DNA of 64,000 nucleotides from Mycolicibacterium chubuense NBB4 (GTDB lineage Bacteria; Actinomycetota; Actinomycetes; Mycobacteriales; Mycobacteriaceae), in assembly GCF_000266905.1 (NCBI RefSeq), contig NC_018027.1:4588001-4652000 (forward strand), given 5' to 3'. The notes under the pieces are model-generated. The model was not told where the DNA came from, did not search any database, and was given only the letters and a program-made list of their open reading frames with translations. Below, piece after piece: positions 35,401 through 45,584 of this stretch (within the stretch, counting starts at the first letter, position 1; every line of letters starts with the position of its first letter). The position numbers and the translations under genes were made by a program.

Positions 35401-36180
35401 GTGCTCGCGCTGCTGCAGTTTCCCCCGCTGATCGTCGGCTTTCTCTGGGTTGCCGCCTTCGTCGTGATCTCGGTGGGCGGACTGTTCGTGTTCCGCCGGG
35501 CGGTGTCGCACACCAAGCTCGAGAACGCCAACTTCGTCTCGGGCGCGGTCTTTCAGGTCGCCGGCGTCCTCTACGCCGTGCTGGTGGCCTTCGTCGTGGT
35601 GGTCGTGTGGGAGCAGTTCGGCGACGCCGAGGACGCCAGCAGCAAGGAGGCCTCCGCGGTCGCCGACCTGCTGCGCGATTCCACGGCCCTGCCTCCGCAG
35701 TACCGGGCGGAAGTGCAGCAGAGCCTCGTCGCCTATTCCCACGACGTCGTCGACAACGAGTTCACGCGAATGCGGCGCGGCGAGTCGATCGAGGAGCAGT
35801 CCGACGCGCTGACCCGGGTGTGGGACTCGTATCTGAAGGTCCAGCCCGAATCACGCAGTGAAATAGCGTTTTTCGACTACGCGATCAGCAGGCTCAACGA
35901 CCTGAGCACCAACCGCAAGATGCGGGTGTCCACCGGGGACGCCTCGGTGCCCGGCGAGCTGTGGGTGCTGCTGCTGGGCGGCGGCGGCGTGCTGATGATG
36001 TTCACCTACCTGTTCGGCACCCGTGACGTCGTGGTGCACGCGATCGCGGTCGGGCTGACCGCGTCGCTGCTCGCGTTCGTCATGTACCTGATCTTCGCGC
36101 TGGAACACCCGTATGTCGGCGCGCTGTCGGTGAAGCCGACCCCCTACGTGAACATGCTCAAGGACTGGGCCGGCGGTTAG
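35401..36180 (+). CDS. DUF4239-like membrane protein
   Basis: 259 residues from a GTG. Membrane segments lie near 10-32, 47-68, 180-200 and 210-235. They flank a polar helical domain (EDASSKEASAVADLLRDSTA, YRAEVQQSLVAYSHDVV). The pattern FQVAGVLYAVLVAFVVVVVW is typical of bestrophin-like DUF4239 proteins. Function unknown; a channel role is only a fold-level guess. It ends 1 base from the convergent fprB stop. Confidence 0.75.
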   Translation: MLALLQFPPLIVGFLWVAAFVVISVGGLFVFRRAVSHTKLENANFVSGAVFQVAGVLYAVLVAFVVVVVWEQFGDAEDASSKEASAVADLLRDSTALPPQYRAEVQQSLVAYSHDVVDNEFTRMRRGESIEEQSDALTRVWDSYLKVQPESRSEIAFFDYAISRLNDLSTNRKMRVSTGDASVPGELWVLLLGGGGVLMMFTYLFGTRDVVVHAIAVGLTASLLAFVMYLIFALEHPYVGALSVKPTPYVNMLKDWAGG

Positions 36181-36181
36181 C

Positions 36182-37861
36182 TCAGCGCCGCAGACCCGCG
36201 AGCAGCCGCCGGTGCACCGGTGGCGCGGGCACGTCCGCCGCGGCCTCGAGCATCTCGGCGACCGAGCTGAACTTGGCACGCGGACGCACCCCGCCTCCGC
36301 GGGCGGTCTCGGCCGCGTCGATGGCCTTCCATCCCGCTGCGTCGATCACCGCGGGCTGCCTGCCCCGGACGAACCGGTCGAGCGCCGAGCCGGTGTGCGC
36401 GGGTTCTGACAGCAGCCCGTCGTTGTAGTCCGCGACGAGATTGTGCACCGTCTCGGTGGCACAGGACTTGTTGGTGCCGATGAAGCCCGTCGGCCCACGC
36501 TTGATCCAGCCCGCCACGTAACTGCCGGGCAGCGGGGCGCCGGTGGCCGGATCGAGCACCCGGCCGCCGTCGTTGGGTACCACGGCCGCCGACTCGTCGA
36601 AGGGCAGACCGCGAATCGGCACACCTCGATAGCCGATCGAGGTCAGCACCAGACCGGTCGAGATCTGTGCGACGTCGTCGGTGCCGGTGACCTCGAACTG
36701 GATTCCCTGCGCACTATCCGTGCCGAGCACCCGTCGCGGCGTGAGCTGGTAGGCAAAGCGGATGCGGGGCCGGGTGATCGGCGCCGAGGCATCGCCGAGT
36801 CCGGACAGCACCTCCAGCTTGTTGCGCGTCAGCGGATCGGTCTCGGTCGACAGATCGGCCAGGACGCGCTCGTGGTCGGCGGCATCGAGCACCACGTCAC
36901 CCGTCGACGTCAGGCCGATCAATTCGGGCAGCGTGAACGCGGACGCGGCCGGCCCGCGACGCGCGGCGATCACCACCTCGCGAACCCGTGAACTTCGCAG
37001 TGCTTGCAGTGCATGATCGGCGATGTCGGTGCGCGACAACACATCCGGATCCATCGTCAGGATGCGCGCCACGTCGAGCGCGACGTTGCCGTTGCCGATG
37101 ATCACCACCTGCTCGGTGTTCAGGTCGACAGTGAGGCCGGCGAAGTCAGGGTGACCGTTGTACCAGGCGACCACCTCGGTGGCGGTGGCTGTGCCGGGCA
37201 GCCCGATCCCGTCGACGTCGAGTCGGCGGTCGGTGGGCGAGCCGACCGCATACAGCACCGCGTGATGGTGTTCGAGGAGCTCGTCGTGGGTGACGTCGGA
37301 TCCGACCTCGACATTGAGGTAGAAGGAGAAGCCGCGCCGCGCGGCGATCTTGTCGAACAACGTCGTCACACGCTTGGTGTGCTGATGGTCGGGGGCCACC
37401 CCGGCGCGCGCCAAACCGTAAGGCGTGGGCAGCTTTTCGAAGACGTTGACCCGCACCCCCTTCTGGGTGAGCAGTTCGTCGGCGGCGTACATGGCCGCGG
37501 GGCCGGAGCCGACGATGGCCACGGTCAGCGGCGCTTTCGACCGGCGGCGCACGACCGGCGCCTCGAGCACGGGGGCCAGCTTCGACGTCGGCGGCAGCTT
37601 GCCTTCCCGCTTGGGATAGAACGCGGCGTTCAGCTCGATGAACGGAAGCTGCGCGGGTTCGAGTCGGGTGTCGGGAGCGATGGCGCCGACCGGGCACGCC
37701 GACACGCAGGCTCCGCAGTCGACGCACGCGACCGGGTCGATGTAGAGCATCTCCGCGGTCGCGAAGCCCGGCTCATCCGGTGAGGGATGGATGCAGTTCA
37801 CCGGGCACGCGTACACACAGGATCCGTCGCTGCAACACGACTGGGTGATCACATGGGGCAT
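36182..37861 (-). CDS. fprB: Ferredoxin/ferredoxin-NADP reductase fusion FprB
   Basis: 559 residues. The N-terminal ferredoxin part has cysteine clusters CCSDGSCVYACPVNCIHP and CVDCGACVSACPVGAI, suited to two Fe-S clusters. The reductase part shows FAD-binding VAIVGSGPAAMYAADELL and NADP-binding VVIIGNGNVALDVARIL. The C-terminal flavin motif is GWIKRGPTGFIGTNKSC. It resembles M. tuberculosis FprB (Rv0886). It passes electrons between NADPH and iron-sulfur or P450 partners. Upstream by 4 bases is the AurF-like oxygenase gene, which could use this reductase. Confidence 0.93.
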   Translation of the reverse strand: MPHVITQSCCSDGSCVYACPVNCIHPSPDEPGFATAEMLYIDPVACVDCGACVSACPVGAIAPDTRLEPAQLPFIELNAAFYPKREGKLPPTSKLAPVLEAPVVRRRSKAPLTVAIVGSGPAAMYAADELLTQKGVRVNVFEKLPTPYGLARAGVAPDHQHTKRVTTLFDKIAARRGFSFYLNVEVGSDVTHDELLEHHHAVLYAVGSPTDRRLDVDGIGLPGTATATEVVAWYNGHPDFAGLTVDLNTEQVVIIGNGNVALDVARILTMDPDVLSRTDIADHALQALRSSRVREVVIAARRGPAASAFTLPELIGLTSTGDVVLDAADHERVLADLSTETDPLTRNKLEVLSGLGDASAPITRPRIRFAYQLTPRRVLGTDSAQGIQFEVTGTDDVAQISTGLVLTSIGYRGVPIRGLPFDESAAVVPNDGGRVLDPATGAPLPGSYVAGWIKRGPTGFIGTNKSCATETVHNLVADYNDGLLSEPAHTGSALDRFVRGRQPAVIDAAGWKAIDAAETARGGGVRPRAKFSSVAEMLEAAADVPAPPVHRRLLAGLRR

Positions 37862-37865
37862 CGGC

Positions 37866-38894
37866 CTACGCGACCGAGACCAGGTGCTGGCGCTGGGGCT
37901 CGCTGCGGTAGCGGCTGGGCTTGCCGCTGATCCGGCAGATCCGCCAGACCAACTTGGCCACCGGGTTCATCAGGCCGGTGTCGTGGGCCAGCATCCGCAC
38001 GTCGCCGAACATGTCGCGCAGCATCAGCCTGGACTCCGGCGACTTGAAGAAGATCTCCTTGCGGACCGAGCGCGGAATGTCGAACTCCTTCCAGAACGCT
38101 CGGGGCGGCACGATGATCGCCGAGCACAGGACTCGCATCACGATCGGCACGTAGATCGACAGCCAGAACCGCTTGCGGCGGGGCAGGTCCGGAACACGCT
38201 TGCGCAGGTACTCGTGCGCGAAGGAGATGTGGCGCGCCTCCTCGGCGACGTGAATCGCCATGACCCGCTCCATGATCGGGTGCAGAGTCTTGCCCTCGCG
38301 CAGCACGTTCTTCTGCGTGTGATCGATCGGCTCCTCGCCGGCGAGGATCCCGAACCAGAACGGGATGGGCAGCGGACCGGCGACCAACGGGATGACGGGC
38401 TGAATCCACTTGAGCAGGCGCGGCATGCCGGGCACGTCGGCGCCGATGTGGTTCACCATCTCCTGGAACATCAGGGTGTGGTTGCACTCCTCGACCGCCT
38501 CGTGCAGGCAGTAGCGGTACTCCGGGGAGCCGTTCGGCGTCCAGAACGCGTACTCCATCAGCCCGCGGATCAGGATCGACTCGAAGTGCAGACCCACCTT
38601 GGCGACGTTCGCCTGGCGCCACATCCCGATCTCGATCTGCCGTTCGCGAGGCTGCGACCGGTACCACTCGTGCTGGCCGATCGGGTCGGTCGCCGGCAGG
38701 ATCCACCGTTCGTCGTTCGGCGTCACCGCGAACTCGGGCGAATCCCAGTCGATGTCGGTGTAGGGGTTGAAGTTGCGCCGCACCGAGCCCTCGGACAGCG
38801 TCTGGAGGGTGTTGACGTACTCCGGGTCGTCGAGGACGTCCATGTTCCTGCGCCACCGGCGGACGAGCCGGGTCCGTGATTCTTTGACAGCCAT
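37866..38894 (-). CDS. Diiron AurF-like oxygenase family protein (Rv0885-like)
   Basis: 342 residues from the ATG at 38894, preceded by GGGAGG at 6 bases. The chain contains di-iron ligand-like motifs: EAVEECNHTLMFQEMVNHIG, EEARHISFAHEYL and NVAKVGLHFESILIRGL. This matches p-aminobenzoate N-oxygenase/AurF-type proteins (Rv0885 family). It is co-transcribed with fprB, which lies 4 bases downstream and is a plausible electron donor. A palindrome about 45 bases upstream may regulate the pair. Confidence 0.82.
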   Translation of the reverse strand: MAVKESRTRLVRRWRRNMDVLDDPEYVNTLQTLSEGSVRRNFNPYTDIDWDSPEFAVTPNDERWILPATDPIGQHEWYRSQPRERQIEIGMWRQANVAKVGLHFESILIRGLMEYAFWTPNGSPEYRYCLHEAVEECNHTLMFQEMVNHIGADVPGMPRLLKWIQPVIPLVAGPLPIPFWFGILAGEEPIDHTQKNVLREGKTLHPIMERVMAIHVAEEARHISFAHEYLRKRVPDLPRRKRFWLSIYVPIVMRVLCSAIIVPPRAFWKEFDIPRSVRKEIFFKSPESRLMLRDMFGDVRMLAHDTGLMNPVAKLVWRICRISGKPSRYRSEPQRQHLVSVA

Positions 38895-38939
38895 GTTGAG
38901 CCTCCCGTGCCTCGAGTGAGGTTTACATTCGTACGCTCG

Positions 38940-38953
38940 CTGTCTAAAGACAG
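38940..38953. promoter_or_regulatory. Palindrome upstream of the AurF-like/fprB operon
   Basis: CTGTCT-AA-AGACAG, a perfect 6-2-6 inverted repeat, lies 46 bases before the AurF-like ATG in the 241-base divergent gap to serC. A second perfect palindrome, TCACATGTGA, is at 39018-39027 nearer serC. Both look like operator sites; the binding proteins are unknown. No reading frame is supported in the gap. Confidence 0.45.
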
Positions 38954-39027
38954 TACCCACGGTCCCAGGAATTAACCAGGGCCTTTTCGTCGGTGTGCGT
39001 TATCCAGGTTATTCGCGTCACATGTGA

Positions 39028-40257
<1,230 letters not shown>

Positions 40258-40364
40258 GACGGGGAGCGATCTCACCGACTGCCGCGTGTCACACGGGTTA
40301 CAGACTGATAACGCAGTAGGGTGACCCGAATATCGGGCATGGCGCCAGCCCGGAGGAGGTCGTG

Positions 40365-41144
40365 ATGCGGGAACTCAAGGTCGTCGGACTCGACGTCGAC
40401 GGCAAGCGGATCATCTGCGAAACCGACGACTCCGCGGAGAAATTCGTCCTCAGGTCCGACGACCGCCTCAAGGCCGCCGTACGAGGCGACTGGGTCGGCT
40501 CGAACCAGACCGCGATCGATGTCGAGGTGCCGAACATGCTGCGTCCCAAAGATATTCAAGCCAAGATTCGAGCCGGCGCCTCGGTCGAGCAGGTCGCCGC
40601 CGCCGCCGGCGCGGACCTCGCCCGAGTCGAGCGGTTCGCCCACCCGGTGCTGCTGGAACGCTCCCGCGCCGCCGAGCTGGCCACCGCCGCGCATCCGGTA
40701 CTGGCCGACGGGCCGTCGGTACTGACGCTGCTGGAAACGGTGACCGCCGCGCTCGTCGCCCGCGGCCTGGATCCCGACTCCCCGAGCTGGGACGCGTGGC
40801 GCAACGAGGACGGCCGCTGGACGGTGCAGATGGCGTGGAAAGCCGGCATGTCGGACAACGTCGCGCACTTCCGCTACGCCCCCGGCGTGCACGGCGGCAC
40901 CGTCACCGCGTTCGACGATGCGGCCTCCGAGTTGATCGACCCGAACTTCGCCCGCCCCCTGCGGCCGCTGGCGCCCGTCGCGCAACTGGCCCTCGAAGAA
41001 CCCCAGGCTCCGCTGTCGACACCCACCGAAGCGCCCGAGCCGCCGCCGACGACCAAGCCGCCGCGCCCCCGCAAGACACGTCCGGCCGTACCCGCCTGGG
41101 AGGACGTCCTGTTAGGCGTGCGTTCCAGCGGCGGCGAGCGCTAA
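40365..41144 (+). CDS. sepH: Septation protein SepH (DUF3071)
   Basis: 259 residues from the ATG at 40365, with GGAGGAGG 5 bases upstream (the adjacent GTG would be too close). The conserved N-terminus is MRELKVVGLDVDGKRIICE. The helix-turn-helix region is PKDIQAKIRAGASVEQVA followed by VERFAHPVLLERSRAAELA. The C-terminal tail is Pro/Thr-rich and disordered. SepH in actinobacteria binds FtsZ and promotes septum formation. Homologue of Rv0883c. Its last 33 bases overlap the convergent DUF2537 gene. Confidence 0.88.
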   Translation: MRELKVVGLDVDGKRIICETDDSAEKFVLRSDDRLKAAVRGDWVGSNQTAIDVEVPNMLRPKDIQAKIRAGASVEQVAAAAGADLARVERFAHPVLLERSRAAELATAAHPVLADGPSVLTLLETVTAALVARGLDPDSPSWDAWRNEDGRWTVQMAWKAGMSDNVAHFRYAPGVHGGTVTAFDDAASELIDPNFARPLRPLAPVAQLALEEPQAPLSTPTEAPEPPPTTKPPRPRKTRPAVPAWEDVLLGVRSSGGER

Positions 41145-41393
41145 CAGCGCGATCCACGCCCCCGCGACACCCACCCCGGCGCCGAGCACGAACCAGCGCC
41201 ACACCGGCACCTTGCGCCAGCCCCACACCGTGGGCGCGAGCCCGCCGACGGCGACCAGGTTCAGGCCCACCGCGAGCAGGGGATGAACGCGCGTGAGCCC
41301 GATGCTCAACACGATGATCGCCGCGGCCACCACCGCGGCGACGAACGCTGCGACCGTGAGCCCCGTCGCCCACGGCGTCGAGTCGTCACTCAC
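41112..41393 (-). CDS. DUF2537 membrane protein (Rv0882-like)
   Basis: 93 residues from a GTG that overlaps the methyltransferase stop (GTGA). Hydrophobic segments: LTVAAFVAAVVAAAIIVLSI, PLLAVGLNLVAVGGLAPTV and WFVLGAGVGVAGAWIALLAL. Same length as Rv0882 (94). Function unknown. Its 3' end overlaps sepH by 33 bases on the other strand. It follows the rRNA methyltransferase gene in one operon. Confidence 0.83.
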   Translation of the reverse strand: MSDDSTPWATGLTVAAFVAAVVAAAIIVLSIGLTRVHPLLAVGLNLVAVGGLAPTVWGWRKVPVWRWFVLGAGVGVAGAWIALLALAAAGTHA

Positions 41394-42217
41394 GGCGCGA
41401 GCCTATCCCGTTCGTAGAACGCCAACGCTGCAGCCGTGGCGACGTTGAGGGAGTCGGTGCCGCGCGACATCGGAATCCGCACGCGCACGTCGGCGGCCCG
41501 CATCGTCCGCTCCTGCAGCCCCGGGCCTTCCGCGCCCACCAGGATGGCCACGCGCTCCCCCGCCAACCCTGCGACCGCCTCGGCCAGCGTCAGCGCACCA
41601 GGATCGGGCGTCATCGCAATCAGCCGAAATTCTCTGCTAAGCAACAGATTCAGATCGTCCGGCCAGTTCGCCGCCCGCGCGAACGGCACCAGCAGGGCGT
41701 GTCCCATCGACACGCGCACAGCCCGCCGGTAGAGCGGATCGGCACAGCCGGACCCGAAGACGATCGCGTCGACGCCCAATCCGGCGGCGTTGCGGAATAT
41801 CGAACCCAGGTTCTCGTGGTCGTTGACGCCCTCGAGCACCGCGACCGTGCGGGCTGTGTCGAGGATCTGCGGCACCTCGAGTTCGGGAGCGCGCGACGCC
41901 GACGCCAGCACGCCGCGGTTGAGGTGGAAGCCGACGACCTCGGCCATCACCTCGGCGCTGACGCGGTAGAACGGCGCGCCCACTCCGTCGAGGCGGGCAC
42001 CGAGTTCGGTCAGCCGCCGGTCGGTGCCGAGGAACGCGCGGGCGACGAATCGGCTGGCCAGCATGCGCTGCACCACCAGAACGCCCTCGGCGATGACGAG
42101 CCCCTTGCCGGTGGGCAGGTCGGGCCTGGGGTCGACGCTGTTGAGATCACGGAAGTCGTCGAGCCGCGGGTCGGCGGGGTCAGCGACGTCGATGACATCG
42201 ACGACTTCGGCTCTCAC
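41390..42217 (-). CDS. SpoU/TrmH-type RNA methyltransferase (Rv0881-like)
   Basis: 275 residues from a GTG at 42217 (VRAEVVDVIDVADPADPRL). The N-terminal substrate-binding part precedes a SPOUT domain whose knot motifs are AVLEGVNDHENLGSIFRNAA, ILVGAEGPGL and VRIPMSRGTDSLNVATAAAL. This set marks 2'-O-ribose methyltransferases acting on rRNA or tRNA with S-adenosylmethionine. The frame is open upstream to 42850, but that part lies opposite DUF2530 and SRPBCC genes and is not coding. Confidence 0.88.
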   Translation of the reverse strand: MRAEVVDVIDVADPADPRLDDFRDLNSVDPRPDLPTGKGLVIAEGVLVVQRMLASRFVARAFLGTDRRLTELGARLDGVGAPFYRVSAEVMAEVVGFHLNRGVLASASRAPELEVPQILDTARTVAVLEGVNDHENLGSIFRNAAGLGVDAIVFGSGCADPLYRRAVRVSMGHALLVPFARAANWPDDLNLLLSREFRLIAMTPDPGALTLAEAVAGLAGERVAILVGAEGPGLQERTMRAADVRVRIPMSRGTDSLNVATAAALAFYERDRLAP

Positions 42218-42253
42218 GGATGTCGAGGTTACCCAGCCACTAGATTGACGGCG

Positions 42254-42499
42254 ATGGACGAATCCCCACAGCCGCCCCCGCTGCCCGCTGCCCTGCTGAC
42301 GCCGTGGCCCGTCATCGTGGTCATCACGTGCGGGTGGGTGATCGCGACGATCCTGGCGTTCACGGTGAGCTCGCTGCAGGACTGGCGGCCGATCTGCCTC
42401 GCGGGCCTCGGCGTGGGAGTGCTTGGCACATCGATCTTTCTGTGGCAACGTCACGCCGTGCGTCGCGGGTCCCGCGGCGCCCAGAGCGGCTTGAGCTGA
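42254..42499 (+). CDS. DUF2530 membrane protein (Rv0879c-like)
   Basis: 81 residues starting MDESPQPPPLPAALLTPWPV. Two membrane segments: VIVVITCGWVIATILAFTV and LAGLGVGVLGTSIFLW. The chain ends in a basic tail (RHAVRRGSRG). It resembles Rv0879c. It is divergent from the methyltransferase gene across 36 bases. Function unknown. Confidence 0.8.
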   Translation: MDESPQPPPLPAALLTPWPVIVVITCGWVIATILAFTVSSLQDWRPICLAGLGVGVLGTSIFLWQRHAVRRGSRGAQSGLS

Positions 42500-42532
42500 C
42501 GACTCGCCCGAAAGAACGAGAAAGAGGAATCC

Positions 42533-42985
42533 ATGGCAGCGCCGATATTGCAAGCGCAGATCGACATCAATGCCCCGGTGTCCACAGTCTGGGACCTGGT
42601 GTCCGACCTGAGCAAGATGCCGCAGTGGAGTCCGCAGTGCCGCTGGATGAAGCCCGTCGGCGGGCTGCGCCAAGGAGCACGCACCATCAACCTGAACCGG
42701 CGCGGCAAGCTGTTCTGGCCGACCACCTGCCGCATCACCGAGCTCGTCCCCGAGCAGAAGCTGGCGTTCCGGGTCAACGAGAACAACACCGTCTGGAGCT
42801 ATGAGCTCGAGCCGACCGAGGCGGGCACCCGGCTCATCGAGACCCGGCATGCCGAGAACGGCACGACGGCGACGTCGAACTTCCTCGTCGGCAAGTTCAT
42901 GGGCGGTGTGCCGAACTTCGAGAAGGAACTCGTCGAAGGCATGAACCAGTCGCTGACGCGCATCAAGAACGCCGCGGAGAACTAA
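42533..42985 (+). CDS. SRPBCC-family polyketide-cyclase-like protein
   Basis: 150 residues. GAGGA lies 6 bases before the ATG. Beginning AAPILQAQIDINAPVSTVWD, with SDLSKMPQWSPQCRWMKPV, it is a typical START/SRPBCC helix-grip fold that binds hydrophobic ligands. It ends in a C-terminal amphipathic helix (FEKELVEGMNQSLTRI). It is convergent with the DUF3027 gene, stop to stop with no gap. Role unknown; this fold is also used by the partial toxin-like protein at the left edge. Confidence 0.8.
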   Translation: MAAPILQAQIDINAPVSTVWDLVSDLSKMPQWSPQCRWMKPVGGLRQGARTINLNRRGKLFWPTTCRITELVPEQKLAFRVNENNTVWSYELEPTEAGTRLIETRHAENGTTATSNFLVGKFMGGVPNFEKELVEGMNQSLTRIKNAAEN

Positions 42986-43822
42986 CTAGTCGGGGCGCTC
43001 CACGAAGTCGAGGACGCCGTCGTCGTACGGGTCGTACAGCGGAGACCCGCCCCCGTGCGGCGCCGGCGTATCCGAGTGGGCACCGCAGCCGTACTCGGCG
43101 TCGACGACATGGCCGTCGGCGGCGAACTCGTTGGCACACACACCGAACAGCACCCCGAGCGAGCCGCCCAGCGGAACGTAGAAAGCGCAGTCGCGGCACA
43201 CGCGCCGCGTCGCCCTGGCCATCGCCGAGCCGGGACCGTGATCGCCGTCGTGCCAGCGCTGTGCGGTGTCATTACGTCCCCACAGGCTCAGGACCTGTCT
43301 GCGGCCGAGTCCGACCTCGACGGCCACGTCGTCGATCTGCGGATCGCCGGTGGCCATGTACCCCGGCACGAGGCGGGGATCGTCGGCCGGGGGCGCCAGC
43401 AAATCTCCGGGGCTGAGGTCTCCGGGCCGGACGCGCTCCTCCCAGGGCACCCACTGCGGCGCCAGCAGCGCTGTCGGACCCGGGACGAGCACCACTTCGC
43501 TGATGGTGGCCTGGGTGGCGCCGGGACATGCGGCGACGACGACCGCCCACTGCCAGCCCCGGTAGCCCGGCATCTCCGCGAGGAACCGGTGGGTCGCCGA
43601 CGCCGGATCCTCGAATCCGGCGCCGAGATACTCCCCGACGGTGTTCTCACCGCTGCTCTCGACGATCGCCGCACGGGCCTCGGCGACCGCACCGAGCAGA
43701 AGCTCCGCCAACTCGGCCGGCACCTCGCCGGGATCCGGCGCCGCGGCTGAGACGTCTGGCGCCGATTCCTGGTCTTGCGCCTGCACCACCTGCTGGTGAT
43801 CGGGATCCGTCACGCTGTCCAT
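42986..43822 (-). CDS. DUF3027 family protein (Rv0877-like)
   Basis: 278 residues from the ATG at 43822 (MDSVTDPDHQQVVQAQDQES). Visible conserved parts are GYRGWQWAVVVAACPGA, VVLVPGPTALLAPQWVPWEE and a C-terminal cysteine set: RVCRDCAFYVPLGGSLG, FGVCANEFAADG, EYGCGAHS. This suggests a metal-binding knuckle. DUF3027 is restricted to actinobacteria; function unknown. An in-frame ATG at 43894 is possible but would overlap the divergent MFS gene. Confidence 0.8.
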   Translation of the reverse strand: MDSVTDPDHQQVVQAQDQESAPDVSAAAPDPGEVPAELAELLLGAVAEARAAIVESSGENTVGEYLGAGFEDPASATHRFLAEMPGYRGWQWAVVVAACPGATQATISEVVLVPGPTALLAPQWVPWEERVRPGDLSPGDLLAPPADDPRLVPGYMATGDPQIDDVAVEVGLGRRQVLSLWGRNDTAQRWHDGDHGPGSAMARATRRVCRDCAFYVPLGGSLGVLFGVCANEFAADGHVVDAEYGCGAHSDTPAPHGGGSPLYDPYDDGVLDFVERPD

Positions 43823-43910
43823 CGCCCCCAATACTGCCCGAAAGCGGCGAGGTGCAGCCACACCGGTCGCCTGCGCGCCCACTGTCGCCTCCATGGGGGA
43901 GAATCGATGC

Positions 43911-45584
43911 GTGACAGGAGCGCGGCGCGACCACCAGGACCCGGATGGTCCGCACGGCGGACGCTACTACCCTCCGCGACCGCCTGTGGGTGAACACCCG
44001 GGAATGGCCAATTACCCCAGCGACCCGGTTTCCGACCCGGGTCGGCGCCGGGGCACACCGAACTCGAGCGCCAACCGGTGGCTCCCGCCACTCGACGATC
44101 GCGAGCGCCACCACGGGTACGACCAGTACGACGCGGGCGGCCGGTACGGGTCCGGCGGCGAGAAAGTCACCGTCACCCGCGCGGCGGCCCAGCGCAGCCG
44201 CGAGATGGGCTCGAAGATGTACGGCCTGGTGCACCGGGCCGCCACCGCCGACGGCGCGGACAAGTCGGGCCTGACGGCGCTGACGTGGCCGGTGGTCGCG
44301 AACTTCGCGGTCGACGCGGCGATGGCGGTCGCGTTGGCCAACACGCTGTTCTTCGCCGCCGCCACCGGGGAGAGCAAGAGTCGTGTGGCGCTCTACCTGC
44401 TCATCACCATCGCGCCGTTCGCCGTCATCGCGCCGCTGATCGGCCCCGCCCTCGACCGCCTGCAGCACGGCCGGCGGGTGGCGCTCGCCGCCTCCTTCGC
44501 CTTCCGTACGGTGCTCGCCGTGCTGTTGATCGCCAACTACGACGGAGCCACCGGTAGCTATCCGTCCTGGGTGCTCTACCCGTGCGCGCTCGGGATGATG
44601 GTGCTGTCGAAATCGTTCTCCGTGCTGCGCAGCGCCGTGACGCCGCGGGTGCTGCCGCCGTCGATCGACCTCGTCCGGGTGAACTCGCGGCTCACCACGT
44701 TCGGCCTGCTCGGCGGCACGATGATCGGCGGCGGTATCGCCGCGGCCGCCGAGTGGGGGTTCCAGCTCTTCCAGATGCCGGGCGCGCTGTACGTCGTGGT
44801 GGCGGTGACGATGGCCGGCGGCGTCCTGGCCATGCGCATCCCGAAGTGGGTCGAAGTGACCGAGGGTGAGGTGCCCACCACGTTGAGTTACCGCGGCGAC
44901 ACCGGTGAGACGCGTCGCCAGCCCGACTCCGCGAAGGCGCGCCAACCCCTGGGACGCAACATCATCGCCGCGCTCTGGGGCAACTGCACCGTCAAGGTGA
45001 TGGTCGGATTCCTGTTCCTGTATCCCGCGTTCGTCGCCAAGGCGCACGACGCCAGTGGTTGGGAACAGCTGCGCATCCTCGGACTGATCGGCGCAGCAGC
45101 GGCGATCGGCAACTTCACCGGCAACTTCACCGCCGCCCGGCTCGAGCTCGGCCACCCCGCGCAGCTGGTGGTGCGGTGCGCGGTCGCCGTCACCGCGATG
45201 GCGCTCGCGACGGCGCTGACCGGCAATCTGCTCGTCGCCGCCGCGGCGACGTTGATCACGTCTGCCGCCAGCGCGATCGCCAAGGCGTCACTGGACGCCT
45301 CGCTGCAGGATGACCTACCCGAGGAGTCGCGCGCGTCGGCCTTCGGACGGTCCGAATCGCTGCTGCAGTTGGCCTGGGTCGTCGGCGGCGCCACCGGCGT
45401 GCTGATCTACACCGAGCTGTGGGCAGGCTTCACGACGATCACCGGGCTTCTCATCCTCGGCCTGGCCCAGACGGTGTTCAGCTACCGCGGGGAGTCGTTG
45501 GTGCCGGGGCTCGGCGGTAACCGCCCGGTGCTGGCCGCACAACAGGGCGTGCGCGCCGACACTGCGGCGGTGACGCTCGAGTGA
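43911..45584 (+). CDS. MFS-like membrane protein (Rv0876c-like)
   Basis: About 557 residues from a GTG at 43911 (VTGARRDHQDPDGPHGGR). A long hydrophilic Pro/Gly/Arg-rich N-terminus of about 100 residues precedes roughly twelve membrane segments beginning near GLTALTWPVVANFAVDAAMA. The loop LIGPALDRLQHGRRVALA resembles MFS motif A, and a second one appears around FTAARLELGHPAQLVVR. Matches the Rv0876c type (548 residues). Its stop overlaps the next start (GTGA). Substrate unknown. Confidence 0.82.
   Translation: MTGARRDHQDPDGPHGGRYYPPRPPVGEHPGMANYPSDPVSDPGRRRGTPNSSANRWLPPLDDRERHHGYDQYDAGGRYGSGGEKVTVTRAAAQRSREMGSKMYGLVHRAATADGADKSGLTALTWPVVANFAVDAAMAVALANTLFFAAATGESKSRVALYLLITIAPFAVIAPLIGPALDRLQHGRRVALAASFAFRTVLAVLLIANYDGATGSYPSWVLYPCALGMMVLSKSFSVLRSAVTPRVLPPSIDLVRVNSRLTTFGLLGGTMIGGGIAAAAEWGFQLFQMPGALYVVVAVTMAGGVLAMRIPKWVEVTEGEVPTTLSYRGDTGETRRQPDSAKARQPLGRNIIAALWGNCTVKVMVGFLFLYPAFVAKAHDASGWEQLRILGLIGAAAAIGNFTGNFTAARLELGHPAQLVVRCAVAVTAMALATALTGNLLVAAAATLITSAASAIAKASLDASLQDDLPEESRASAFGRSESLLQLAWVVGGATGVLIYTELWAGFTTITGLLILGLAQTVFSYRGESLVPGLGGNRPVLAAQQGVRADTAAVTLE

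Noticed and set aside
42218..42850. N-terminal extension of the RNA methyltransferase
   Set aside because: The open frame continues upstream, but it runs opposite two real genes and its residues do not resemble any methyltransferase part.
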